Part shown: positions 6,795 to 14,741 of the stretch, piece after piece | Position numbering within the stretch: the stretch's first letter is position 1 | Layout of the letters: each line of letters begins with the position of its first letter | Source of the DNA: Waddliaceae bacterium | GTDB lineage: Bacteria > Chlamydiota > Chlamydiia > Chlamydiales > SLFE01 | NCBI GenBank assembly: GCA_007124415.1 | Contig: SLFE01000086.1 | Span: forward strand, 1-15,621 | DNA length: 15,621 nucleotides | Reading direction: 5' to 3' | The notes under the pieces: model-generated | The model's database searches: none | What the model was told of the DNA's origin: nothing | Seen by the model: the letters and a program-made list of their open reading frames with translations, nothing else | Translations under genes and position numbers: made by a program

Positions 6795-8321
6795 ATGGGT
6801 TCGAGTCCCGATGTGGGAGGCTCAAGAGGCATGGGCCGCCCCGAAACTTTACAGCACCATGAGCTTGAACAAACAGCGCAGACGCAAGTGCTGAAAGCGG
6901 GGGTGGGTTTGGTTAAAACGACAATCGATGTTCCCATCCACCAAATCGGCGTCGGCGAGGAAAAGTATAAGTACCAGGCCGAGTCATCCAAACCGAACCT
7001 GCAGACAAAAGTTTTGGTGGCTGTTACCCGGCCCGACAATCCGAGAACAGACCCCCGCGAAGGGGAGGAGTTTCAACGGCTTGTCGACGAGATGCCGCTG
7101 CAGCTTTCGCTCGAGCTTCAGGAAGACAGAAAAAAACCGGAGCAGGAAAGGAATACAAAATTTATCGTATTCGAACTAATACTCAAATTTGTCGCCAAGG
7201 CTCTGGTCTGGCTGGAAGACGTTTCCCAGATCGATTCGACAGAGCACTCGATGAACAACGCCAAAATGCAGGCTTTTTCGCATGCTGTTCTCAGAGGCTG
7301 GATCGAGGTTGCAAAGCAGATAACCGCCAATCTTCAAACTTCCGCCGCCCCCCTCCTGAACACGCCGCAAGGCAAAAGGGACGCGAGAACCAACGCGCAG
7401 ATTCTGATGCAATTTACCGCCTGGTCGAAAGCCGTGTTAAAAGCCAAGCCCAAATCGCGAAAAAAAGTGTTAAAAAAAGTTAAAAAAGACTTACTCCACA
7501 TTCATCACCAAATTGAGACAAAAAAAATACAAGGGGTCTTTGATGTAACCGAAAGCCTGATTAAAAACCTAATCGATCTTATCGGAACATTCGAAAACGA
7601 AAAGAGTTCGGCGATCCTGATTACTATCATGAGAACCCAGAAACCGCCTCTAGGGAGCGTTGCGGCAGACCCGGTTTTAAAGCTTTTGACAGACCACCCC
7701 GATCTCGATGGAATTCAAACGATTTTTTTACCAAGACTGATGAAATTCGCCGCCCAAATTTTCCCTATGCTGACATTTGCGGCATCGGGAAAACGGACAT
7801 TGGATACGAAGAGAGACCGGCGCCTCAAGCATGAATATGTCCAATCGCTGGCGTTGCGCCTGGCTGCGGCATTGATTTCGCATGCAGAGGTCATCCCTCT
7901 TGCGGCTAAGAGGCTCTTCCAGGGTATCGGAATGGAAGGGGAAGTGAAAAAACTGATGGCGGCGCTGACCGACGCGCTTACCATGAGCATCCTCCCTGTC
8001 TCTGCAGCGGAAAAGGCCGGCCCGCTGATGAATGGAGTGAAGAGAAAACTAGGCGAGAGGCTTGCCCTTTTGAGAAAGGAGGCTGCAGACAAAGAGATTG
8101 CCGCGTCGATACGGCAGGCAGATATTGCCCTAAAGAGGGATGAAAATATTTCCGGCTATTTTGAGGCGATGCAGCGAATGCTTGGCAAGGAAAAAATCAA
8201 GTTTATTGATCTGCAAAGCGAATGCCGCGAAATTGCCCGTTTGACCCTTGCGCTGCTCGGCGCATTTTACGACACGCGGGGGCAAAAAGATTTTGCATCA
8301 ATGATGAGCCAGGCCGCTTAA
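6795..8321 (+). CDS. 508-aa protein of unknown function between the two chaperones
   Basis: The start is ATG 6795, 14 bases after the chaperone stop, with GGAGGAG at 6780-6786. I do not recognise it. The N-terminal ~30 residues are Gly/Ser/Gln-rich and look disordered. Residues ~32-110 may form strands (for example QIGVGEEKYKY at 50-60 and TKVLVAVTRP at 71-80), and 120-508 are mostly helical. A strongly basic helix occupies ~212-231, with 11 Lys/Arg in 20 residues. Hydrophobic stretches around 303-330 and 350-372 are amphipathic rather than convincing membrane spans. It has a single cysteine (477), unlike the neighbouring translocators, which have none. In Chlamydia a small uncharacterised gene (CT577) also lies between the lcrH-type chaperone and copB, but I see no basis for claiming homology. 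Co-transcription makes a secretion-related role likely: accessory chaperone, regulator or substrate. Confidence 0.85.
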   Translation: MGSSPDVGGSRGMGRPETLQHHELEQTAQTQVLKAGVGLVKTTIDVPIHQIGVGEEKYKYQAESSKPNLQTKVLVAVTRPDNPRTDPREGEEFQRLVDEMPLQLSLELQEDRKKPEQERNTKFIVFELILKFVAKALVWLEDVSQIDSTEHSMNNAKMQAFSHAVLRGWIEVAKQITANLQTSAAPLLNTPQGKRDARTNAQILMQFTAWSKAVLKAKPKSRKKVLKKVKKDLLHIHHQIETKKIQGVFDVTESLIKNLIDLIGTFENEKSSAILITIMRTQKPPLGSVAADPVLKLLTDHPDLDGIQTIFLPRLMKFAAQIFPMLTFAASGKRTLDTKRDRRLKHEYVQSLALRLAAALISHAEVIPLAAKRLFQGIGMEGEVKKLMAALTDALTMSILPVSAAEKAGPLMNGVKRKLGERLALLRKEAADKEIAASIRQADIALKRDENISGYFEAMQRMLGKEKIKFIDLQSECREIARLTLALLGAFYDTRGQKDFASMMSQAA

Positions 8322-8342
8322 AGGAAAAAAGGAGCTTTAAGT

Positions 8343-8954
8343 ATGACTAAAGAAGAAGAAATGATTGAATCGGTTATGAAAATTGCCGAAGGTGAAACCC
8401 CGAAGGTGAAAAAAGGGGGCAAAGCCTTTTTCGATAACATTTTCGAGAAAGGAATGATGCCGAAAGACGCCCTTGGAGTTCAGGAATCGGACACCGAAGC
8501 GCTCTATGCCCAAGGCTATCAACTCTACAACATGGGAAAATATAAAGACGCCCGAAGCGTCTTTGGCTCCCTCATGCTGATCGACCCGATCGATCCGCGC
8601 TTTCTTTTCGGCCACGCCGCATGCTCGCACATGCTCGAAGAATACAAGGTCGCAGCCGATATGTACATGCATCAGGCCATTGTGGCTCCGGACGACCCCA
8701 TACCCTATTACCACGCAGCCGATTGCTACATCAAATTGGGAGACTTGTTTTCCGCTTCGGTATCTCTGAATCTCGTAATCAAGCGGTCGGGAAGCGAGGA
8801 AAAATATAAAATGATTAAGGAAAGATCTGAAATGACCGTCAAAAAAATCGAAGAGCAATTGAGCTCGGAAATAATCGAGTCAGAAGAAGATCTTGGGGCT
8901 CCAGAAGAAATCGAGGCGCCCGAGACAGAAGATGAAGGAGAAGTTCATGAGTAA
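8343..8954 (+). CDS. SycD/LcrH-family class II T3SS chaperone 2
   Basis: This is a second TPR translocator chaperone (203 aa). The diagnostic blocks are GYQLYNMGKYKDA (58-70), LIDPIDPRFLFGHAAC (79-94), MLEEYKVAADMY (97-108) and APDDPIPYYHAADC (115-128). It has the same register as chaperone 1, with 51 of 117 aligned core residues identical by my count. The C-terminal ~28 residues are strongly acidic (rich in Glu, ending EVHE), the opposite of the Lys tail of chaperone 1. The ATG at 8343 has AAAGGAG 8 bases upstream. Its stop overlaps the start of the following CopB-like gene (ATGAGTAA), so the two are probably translationally coupled, as expected for a chaperone and its main cargo. That suggests CopB-like 1 is the preferred client. 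Confidence 0.93.
   Translation: MTKEEEMIESVMKIAEGETPKVKKGGKAFFDNIFEKGMMPKDALGVQESDTEALYAQGYQLYNMGKYKDARSVFGSLMLIDPIDPRFLFGHAACSHMLEEYKVAADMYMHQAIVAPDDPIPYYHAADCYIKLGDLFSASVSLNLVIKRSGSEEKYKMIKERSEMTVKKIEEQLSSEIIESEEDLGAPEEIEAPETEDEGEVHE
8937..8949 (+). promoter_or_regulatory. Ribosome binding site and overlapping start of CopB-like 1
   Basis: GGAG at 8937-8940 lies 6 bases before ATG 8947. The start overlaps the stop of chaperone 2 (ATGAGTAA, 8947-8954). This decides the start: the longer reading from an ATG at 8893 would add 18 residues that are out-of-frame chaperone sequence, with no ribosome site. Confidence 0.8.
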
Positions 8955-11205
8955 TCAAGAAGCCGCTGGAGGCAACCTTCCAAATTTCGACCCGAACCAG
9001 CTGACCCAGCTTTTAAACCAGCTTGGAGGAGGAGAGGCAGCCAGCGCTGCAACCGCCGCAACCAAGACTGAGGGCACAACAGAAAACAAACGAACCAGCA
9101 GAACCGAGGACACAAGCGCAAGAAGCGAAGACACCGCCTCTTCGGGAACAATCGCCAATTCCGACAGCCCCGAACTCTTCCCGCCTGTTCAAGGGAGAAT
9201 GGGAGAGCCGGGAACCGGGCAGCACCTTTCAGATGGAATGCAGAATGTGCGGTCTACGGCAACCCTGGAGGCAACTGACGGGGTTCAAGAGCAGATTGAA
9301 AAATTATCCGACGAATATCCGGCAGTCAAGCTTTTGTTGCAAGCGGCCGATAGCGAAGAAGAAGCGATGGCGCTGCTTAACGAGGCTTTAGAGGAGATGG
9401 GAATCACCCCTCCTATCAACGTCTCGCATCCCAAGATGCCGGAAGCGATAAAAAATGCTTTAGCGAAAAAATTCGAAGAACTGGGTATGTCCTTTCCCGA
9501 TGAGAAAGCGCAAGTTTTCACAGATCAGCTCGAAGCATTGAGAACAGTAGGAAATTATGCCGAATACATTGGAACGATTGATCCGACCGGAAAATCATTC
9601 AACGAAGGTAAAGGGTTGGAAAAGGTGATTGGCATTGTAGGCGCCGCAGGCGAGCTTGTCGACGGCATCCTCGATGAACTGAAAAGCGGAAGAGCCGGCG
9701 ATAATATGGCCATTCTGGAGTTTCTTGAGTACATTGCCGAACTCATCGCAGATCTAAAAGGCATCCTGTCACAAATTCACATCGAAGACAGTAAAAAATC
9801 GGGAAAAATAGCAAGAGCGATAGTCGAACTCCAGTCGGAAAAACGGGAAGCTATCCTGAAAAGCACATTGACAACCATTAAAAGCATGAACTTAAAAGGA
9901 CTTTTTGACGATCTTGGCGATACGATGAAAGTTCTTGGCCCGGTCCTCTCCGCAGCGATGATACTGACGGCGCTTCTCTTTCTTCCCGTAGCCCCTGTCG
10001 TGACTATTGTCATGGTCACATTAGCCCTGGCCATGCTGGGAAGTCAAGTAGCCCTTACAGAAACAGGAGTTATGGAAGATATTTTTGAATTTGCCAACGA
10101 ACAGATCGGGCAGCTGGGAAAGAAAATGGGCATGTCCGAAGACCTTGCCCGGGTTCTTGTCTGGGTGGGCATTCTGGCCGGCATCATTGTCGCGACAGCC
10201 CTGTTGATGCTAGTGCCACAGGTCGGGCTGATGATACCAATGCTTGCGATGCCTATCCTGACGACTATAATCACCGAATCAGGTTTCATCGAAATAATCG
10301 TAAAGGCTTTTGCCGATGAAGTAGGGATGAGCGAGAAATTAGAAGCCATTCTGTCAGGACTGTTTACCGCGCTCATAACGGTTGTCCTCACAATCAGCAT
10401 CGAAATCCTTGCCCTCATCCTGGCATTCCCTATCAAAATAATAAAAATAGCAGTGAAAGCCATTTTCACAGGAGGTGTTTCGCTCACGCTTGACGCCTTG
10501 AAAGAGATAGTTAAAAATATCGGCACGGTATTGGTAAAGGCGGCAATCACTTTAGTCAAAGCGATCTTCAAACTAATAACGAAGGTGCTTGCCATTATCA
10601 CCAAAATTTTGACAAAAATTGCCCAAGCCGCACCCAAGCTGCTCAATGCCGCGCTGAAAACAGCTAAAAATGTGCTCAATGCCGTTAAAAAGGCCGTTCT
10701 CAAGGTAGCAAAAATTCTACCCGAAATTGGAAAAGCGCTTATCAACGCAGCCCAAAGCCTCAAACACAAACTGACAAACCACGCCGAAACGCTAAAAGCT
10801 TTCGGTGAAAAAGTTAAAACCAAAATTAAAAATATTATCGAGAACATAAAAAAACTTGATGACAAATTGACCAAGGTGCTTGAGAAGATCCACAAAGCCG
10901 TCCAGATTAGCGGGCAAGTGGCTCAAAGCGGATCCGATGCCGCGGCAAATGTGGGAATGGGCGCGATTACTATGAACATGGCCAAATTGACCGAAGAGCA
11001 GGCAGAACTCGACTACATTCTCACTTTGCTATCAGAATTAATCAAGTCATTGGAGTCGCTTATGGCCTCGTTGCAAGGAGGAGAAGGAGGAGAAGGTGTT
11101 GGAGAGTTTATGGCACAGATCAACAACCTCTCAGAATTATTTGAATCAATTATAGCCAGCATGTCTGGCATTACCGGAGACTTGGCCTCAAGCGCGATGG
11201 TCTAG
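8947..11205 (+). CDS. copB: CopB/YopB-like hydrophobic translocator 1, with lysine-rich amphipathic array
   Basis: This is the likely pore-forming translocator of the T3SS (752 aa). The N-terminal ~110 residues are disordered, Ser/Thr/Gly/Glu-rich, and contain the chaperone-docking string PELFPP (75-80, P-x-L-x-x-P). Residues ~115-320 are helical, coiled-coil-like, and share a pattern with CopB-like 2 and 3. Hydrophobic blocks lie at ~326-370, ~402-445 and ~466-497; typical YopB/IpaB proteins have two membrane hairpin segments. Residues ~497-650 then form a long run of Lys/Ile/Leu/Ala amphipathic helix, unusual for the family. The C-terminus (680-752) is helical with a Gly/Glu-rich linker near 711-719. 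There is no cysteine. Chlamydial CopB is about 490 residues, so this is much longer. The family call rests on architecture, motif and the coupled chaperone gene, not on a search. Confidence 0.75.
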   Translation: MSNQEAAGGNLPNFDPNQLTQLLNQLGGGEAASAATAATKTEGTTENKRTSRTEDTSARSEDTASSGTIANSDSPELFPPVQGRMGEPGTGQHLSDGMQNVRSTATLEATDGVQEQIEKLSDEYPAVKLLLQAADSEEEAMALLNEALEEMGITPPINVSHPKMPEAIKNALAKKFEELGMSFPDEKAQVFTDQLEALRTVGNYAEYIGTIDPTGKSFNEGKGLEKVIGIVGAAGELVDGILDELKSGRAGDNMAILEFLEYIAELIADLKGILSQIHIEDSKKSGKIARAIVELQSEKREAILKSTLTTIKSMNLKGLFDDLGDTMKVLGPVLSAAMILTALLFLPVAPVVTIVMVTLALAMLGSQVALTETGVMEDIFEFANEQIGQLGKKMGMSEDLARVLVWVGILAGIIVATALLMLVPQVGLMIPMLAMPILTTIITESGFIEIIVKAFADEVGMSEKLEAILSGLFTALITVVLTISIEILALILAFPIKIIKIAVKAIFTGGVSLTLDALKEIVKNIGTVLVKAAITLVKAIFKLITKVLAIITKILTKIAQAAPKLLNAALKTAKNVLNAVKKAVLKVAKILPEIGKALINAAQSLKHKLTNHAETLKAFGEKVKTKIKNIIENIKKLDDKLTKVLEKIHKAVQISGQVAQSGSDAAANVGMGAITMNMAKLTEEQAELDYILTLLSELIKSLESLMASLQGGEGGEGVGEFMAQINNLSELFESIIASMSGITGDLASSAMV
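10435..10896 (+). other. Lys/Ile/Leu/Ala amphipathic helical array within CopB-like 1
   Basis: Residues ~497-650 alternate hydrophobic and Lys positions with 3-4 and 7/11-residue spacing, for example KAIFKLITKVLAIITKILTK (538-557). Acidic residues are nearly absent over 522-592. The composition resembles membrane-active cationic peptides or apolipoprotein-like 11-mer repeats. It directly follows the third hydrophobic block. Confidence 0.7.
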
Positions 11206-11232
11206 CTCCGAAGTAAAAAGGAGGACATTTTT

Positions 11233-12531
11233 ATGTCAGAATCAGAAATGCCAATCAATCCGGACAATCAACGTTCTATGGGACGTCACGTATCCGGAGA
11301 TCAAGGTGTAGAAGGTATGGAAGCCTTCCTTGAAGAGCATGAACTTGAAGAAATAGCTTCACTGATGAAAACATTCACCGGCACGTCAAAAAAATCGGCC
11401 TCATCAGGCGAAACAGAAGAATCAGAGGAAACAAAAGAAGCTGAAAAGGAAGAAAAGGCAAGAGAGGGCCAGGGAGCGACAGTAGCCGAATCGCAGCAAA
11501 ATCAAGGTGCGCAAGCCAGGGCCACAGCTAGGGCTGTAGTCGAGCACCTTTCCAATCCCGGTTCTCCCGGCAGGCCCAACCTTCCCCGTGACAACGGCGG
11601 AGATCCGAGGAGTATCCCCACCGACATAACAGGCACAGGCAACCCATGGCTCGCGGGCTCGCAGCTCACCGAGCTGTTCCTGGCGTTCTTTAACTTGGCT
11701 CCAATACTCATGCAAATCAAAATACAAGAAGTTAAAACGCAGGTGGAGTCGATGATGCAACAGATGGAAATGGCCATCGCATCCGCCGAACAAGCGTTTA
11801 AAGCCAAAAAACTGGAAGCGGAAAAACTTGTTCTGGACGCGATTGAAAAATTTGTGAGCGCAGCGATATCGATCGGGATGCTGACTCTTATCGTGGCCAA
11901 TGAGCTCAAGAACCAAGCCGGCGACATGAATCAGATGAGCAAGGGGCCAGAAGGTGCCGGTCCGGATGGAGCGCCGGACGCGCCAAGCATGACAGCAACG
12001 GACTCGATGACAGGTGCCGACTCGACTGCCGCACAGACAGACGCTGCCGGACAGCAAGCCCCAGCAGCAAGCGTGGATGATGCCCAAAGTAATCTTCAAG
12101 ACGCTCGCGGTCAAGCTACCAGAGACATCGCTCAAGACCGGGCTGATGACGCTAGTAGGGCCGATGACGCTGACAGGGCTGATCGCGCTGACGACGCTAA
12201 AAAGTCTGACGACGCTAAAAAGTCTGATCCAAGTAAACACATGAGGGACCAGCACAGGTTCGAGCATAGGACGCAGATGATGAATCAGGCGTTTCAAGGC
12301 ATTGTGTCGGGTACGATTGCCCTGGCCAAGGCGCAAAAAACCATTGAACAGGGAAAAGCCGAATTCGCAAGCCAGCTGCTTTCCAAACAGGCTGATTTAT
12401 ACGAAAAGGCCACCCGCTATGCAGAAAGGGAAATAGAAGCGGCAAGCAAGCAGCTTTCCAGCTTGTTCAATGCGATGAACGAAATTGTCAAGGCCAACAA
12501 AATGTTCGGCCAAGGGATTCGTAGTACTTGA
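11233..12531 (+). CDS. copD: CopD/YopD-like minor translocator candidate
   Basis: This 432-aa protein lies between two CopB-like genes, as CopD/YopD partners do. The ATG at 11233 follows AAGGAGG (11218-11224) by 8 bases. Residues 1-135 are disordered and highly charged (acidic ~58-80). A hydrophobic helix lies at ~145-162, followed by a coiled coil (~163-205) and a second short hydrophobic segment, AAISIGMLTLIVANEL (210-225). A disordered Asp/Ala/Ser-rich linker (228-335) contains a 6-residue tandem repeat. The C-terminal ~95 residues form a long amphipathic helix (345-425), as in YopD/EspB/IpaC-type proteins. There is no cysteine. PNLPRD (115-120) is close to the P-x-L-x-x-P chaperone motif but lacks the last Pro. 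The CopD call is by architecture and position; an effector with a membrane segment is the alternative. Confidence 0.7.
   Translation: MSESEMPINPDNQRSMGRHVSGDQGVEGMEAFLEEHELEEIASLMKTFTGTSKKSASSGETEESEETKEAEKEEKAREGQGATVAESQQNQGAQARATARAVVEHLSNPGSPGRPNLPRDNGGDPRSIPTDITGTGNPWLAGSQLTELFLAFFNLAPILMQIKIQEVKTQVESMMQQMEMAIASAEQAFKAKKLEAEKLVLDAIEKFVSAAISIGMLTLIVANELKNQAGDMNQMSKGPEGAGPDGAPDAPSMTATDSMTGADSTAAQTDAAGQQAPAASVDDAQSNLQDARGQATRDIAQDRADDASRADDADRADRADDAKKSDDAKKSDPSKHMRDQHRFEHRTQMMNQAFQGIVSGTIALAKAQKTIEQGKAEFASQLLSKQADLYEKATRYAEREIEAASKQLSSLFNAMNEIVKANKMFGQGIRST
12139..12228 (+). repeat. 18-bp tandem repeat (five units) in the CopD-like gene
   Basis: Five consecutive 18-bp units encode RADDAS, RADDAD, RADRAD, DAKKSD, DAKKSD (residues 303-332). 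The last two DNA units (12193-12210 and 12211-12228) differ at one base; the first three are more diverged. This is an in-frame minisatellite in the disordered linker, able to change length without breaking the frame. Confidence 0.85.
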
Positions 12532-12544
12532 AGGAGATAATGTG
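12531..12544 (+). promoter_or_regulatory. Ribosome binding site deciding a GTG start
   Basis: AAGGAG (12531-12536) is followed after 5 bases by GTG at 12542, so I take GTG as the start. The site's first base is the last base of the preceding stop codon. The alternative TTG at 12485 would run 47 bases into the CopD-like gene without a ribosome site, and the 19 extra residues look unlike the N-terminus of a T3SS substrate. Confidence 0.75.
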
Positions 12545-14731
12545 AACATTGACCCGAACATCACTGAGCTATGGGCCAGTCCTGAAATTCAGGAGCTGAT
12601 CCAAGAAGGCGAAATCGACGAGGCTAAGCTGAGGCTGCTTGGAAGCGAGGAGCTTGAGCAAAGCACCCTCGAGCAGTGGGATGGTCAATGGCAAGAAGGC
12701 GCCGTCGAAGCGGACTCCCCTTCTCTGACTATTCCAAACTACGATTTACTTCTATCGATGGTATCCGGGGGCGAAATTGCTCCTGAGAGTCTGACCGACG
12801 AGGCGATAAAAAGTTATCTGGACGACTCTCCCGAGTTTGCCGCGTTTTTAAACGAACAAAACATCGTTTCCGAAACCGATATTTATGAAAGCGTCAGACA
12901 AAAAATACTGGAAAACCCGGGTTCTACCTCGTCTGTTGAAACTCTTGCGGCAGCAGCTCTTGCCGAGACTATGGAAGGCGTTTTGCAAAGCACCGGCGAT
13001 CCGGCTATAAAGGAGATGCTAGATGCCACCCGCGCCAAAATTCTTATCGCCAACAACCCTTCCGCCCAAGTGCTTATCGAGGCCATAGAGCAGGACTTAA
13101 TCGCACAAGGGGTGCCGCCAGAAGAAGCCAAAAAACAAGCGATTGCCGAAACACTGGGCGAGCTCGATGCCCTCCTTTCTGAAGACGGAGTGGCCGCCTC
13201 GTTTCACAGCACTCATCCCGAAATGGACAATGCGATAGCCAGCCTCTTGATCAGTGAACTCGGAGGAACAGAGGAGGCTAAAAATTTCGTCAGAAACCTG
13301 ACCGAAATCGTCGGCATCGAAACAGCTCTCATGGCGGCATTCGATAAAATGGCCGGGGTGGAGTCCGAAGAAGGGGTCGAAAGCATAAGCTTTGCAAAAT
13401 ACCAAGGCATATTGGGAAGCTCCCAAGAGCTGGTTGAAGCGGCAATGGCCCAAATCGACAAACTGCCCCTTCCCGGGAATCAAAAAACGGCGATACTCGA
13501 ATTTATGAAGACAATCTCAGCAGCCTTGGCCGAGCTTGAAAAAGTCATGTCCGAGATCGAAATGGCCGATCTAAAGAGATCCAGAATAGAGATGAGAGCC
13601 GAAATCGAACGAATCAAATTAGAACTGAAGTCACAGCTCAAAGACATCCAGAAGACGCTCAAAAAAATTAAAAAGGCGAAGAAAAAAGGGGGAATCTTCG
13701 GCAAGTTGGGAAAAGTCGGCGAAATTATAGGACCGATCATAATAGCGCTCGTGGTTATCACCTTTGTCATCGTGGCAATTCTCATCATAGCCCTATCGAT
13801 TATAACTGCTCCTATGGGCGGATTTATAATCGGCATCATTTTAATGACATTTCTGATAATGGCATTTGCCGCCTTTATCGCAGCCGTCGCAGTAAGCGAG
13901 GCTGGTAAAACGGACAAGATGTTTGACACTTTCATGGCAGCGGGCGAAGGAATGGGCCTCAGCGAGGCGGCGACCGCCGGAATTATCGCAGGTATAGCAC
14001 TCGTCATCGGCATCCTCTTCCCTCCGGTATTGCTCGTAGTCGGGCCTGAAATGTTGGTACGGTCGGGGGCTTTTGGAATGGCCGCCGAGGAAATAGGCGG
14101 CAAGGTGGGAATGGACGAAAACCAGATCATGCAATTTGAAGGCGCCCTCAGAACTATTGGCTACATAACTGCCTCGAGCGGAGGAATGACCGGATCGCAC
14201 ACCTTCTTCGAGGTGTCTAAAAAAGACCAGGAGCGGCTCCTTTCACAAGTCAGCGTCAGTTCAGACAAACGCAACGTCGACAGCGCCTTCAGCCGCGTCG
14301 ACGCCTACTCCAACGTCGGACTGACCCAAACGCTCAATCAAGCCGCCAGGACAAGCCCCGAGGCGCTTGAAGAGCGGCGCGAAGAGATGCAAAAGATGAT
14401 CGCTATGCTCACCAAAATCATCGCTCAGATGAAGGATCTGTTAGTCGCTTTAATGGCAGGAGACCCGGGCGCGATCAATTCCGCCATTGAGGGCATGCAG
14501 ACTCTTGCCGACGAGGGAATGTCCGGTTTTACCTTGACATCCAAAGACGAACAGCTTCTGCAGCCTATGGTTGAGGCCGGGGCGGAGACAGTGGCTGCCG
14601 CTTTGCCGGCGTTTCTCCCCTCCGAGAGCACAATAGAGGAGCAGCAAAGACAGCAGCATTATCTAGAATCGCAAGGGTTTTCATGGAGAAGGGAAGAGAA
14701 GCGGCTCAGGGCAAGAGAAATTTTAAGTTAG
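12542..14731 (+). CDS. CopB/YopB-like hydrophobic translocator 2 (GTG start)
   Basis: This 729-aa protein is a second CopB-like translocator candidate. The N-terminal region carries PSLTIP (60-65), the P-x-L-x-x-P chaperone-docking motif. Residues ~95-300 are a helical domain shared with CopB-like 3 next door; within 230-297 the two are about 78% identical. A charged coiled coil (~335-383) ends in a Lys-rich stretch (KTLKKIKKAKKKGG, 371-384) just before the membrane part. Hydrophobic blocks lie at ~394-452 (long enough for two passes) and ~475-505. The C-terminal ~220 residues are helical and charged, ending in an Arg/Glu-rich tail. It lacks the long Lys/Ile/Leu array of CopB-like 1. There is no cysteine. 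The gene follows the CopD-like gene with 10 bases between and precedes its paralogue by 10 bases, so co-expression is expected. Pore formation is inferred from architecture. Confidence 0.75.
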   Translation: MNIDPNITELWASPEIQELIQEGEIDEAKLRLLGSEELEQSTLEQWDGQWQEGAVEADSPSLTIPNYDLLLSMVSGGEIAPESLTDEAIKSYLDDSPEFAAFLNEQNIVSETDIYESVRQKILENPGSTSSVETLAAAALAETMEGVLQSTGDPAIKEMLDATRAKILIANNPSAQVLIEAIEQDLIAQGVPPEEAKKQAIAETLGELDALLSEDGVAASFHSTHPEMDNAIASLLISELGGTEEAKNFVRNLTEIVGIETALMAAFDKMAGVESEEGVESISFAKYQGILGSSQELVEAAMAQIDKLPLPGNQKTAILEFMKTISAALAELEKVMSEIEMADLKRSRIEMRAEIERIKLELKSQLKDIQKTLKKIKKAKKKGGIFGKLGKVGEIIGPIIIALVVITFVIVAILIIALSIITAPMGGFIIGIILMTFLIMAFAAFIAAVAVSEAGKTDKMFDTFMAAGEGMGLSEAATAGIIAGIALVIGILFPPVLLVVGPEMLVRSGAFGMAAEEIGGKVGMDENQIMQFEGALRTIGYITASSGGMTGSHTFFEVSKKDQERLLSQVSVSSDKRNVDSAFSRVDAYSNVGLTQTLNQAARTSPEALEERREEMQKMIAMLTKIIAQMKDLLVALMAGDPGAINSAIEGMQTLADEGMSGFTLTSKDEQLLQPMVEAGAETVAAALPAFLPSESTIEEQQRQQHYLESQGFSWRREEKRLRAREILS
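13229..13433 (+). repeat. Conserved paralogous block, copy 1
   Basis: Aligns without gaps to 15417-15621 at a constant offset of 2,188 bases. The encoded 68 residues are identical at 53 positions, including the shared runs LGGTEEA, LTEIVG, ALMAAFDKMA and SFAKYQ. DNA similarity stays high, pointing to a recent duplication or gene conversion, or to strong constraint on this stretch. Confidence 0.85.
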
Positions 14732-14741
14732 GAGGCAAATT

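Noticed and set aside
8893..8946. Longer N-terminus for CopB-like 1 from the ATG at 8893
   Set aside because: The 18 extra residues overlap the chaperone tail in another frame and have no ribosome site; ATG 8947 has one.
10044..10895. 283-codon minus-strand frame with many hydrophobic residues
   Set aside because: It mirrors the hydrophobic and Lys-rich part of CopB-like 1; its apparent membrane character is a reflection of the sense strand.
11422..12336. 304-codon open frame on the minus strand
   Set aside because: It lies wholly antisense to the CopD-like gene, over its charged low-complexity part, where stop codons are rare on the other strand. No ribosome site or recognisable domain.
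13480..14130. 216-codon minus-strand frame
   Set aside because: Antisense to the coiled-coil and membrane part of CopB-like 2; Ile/Pro/Ala-rich shadow with no support.
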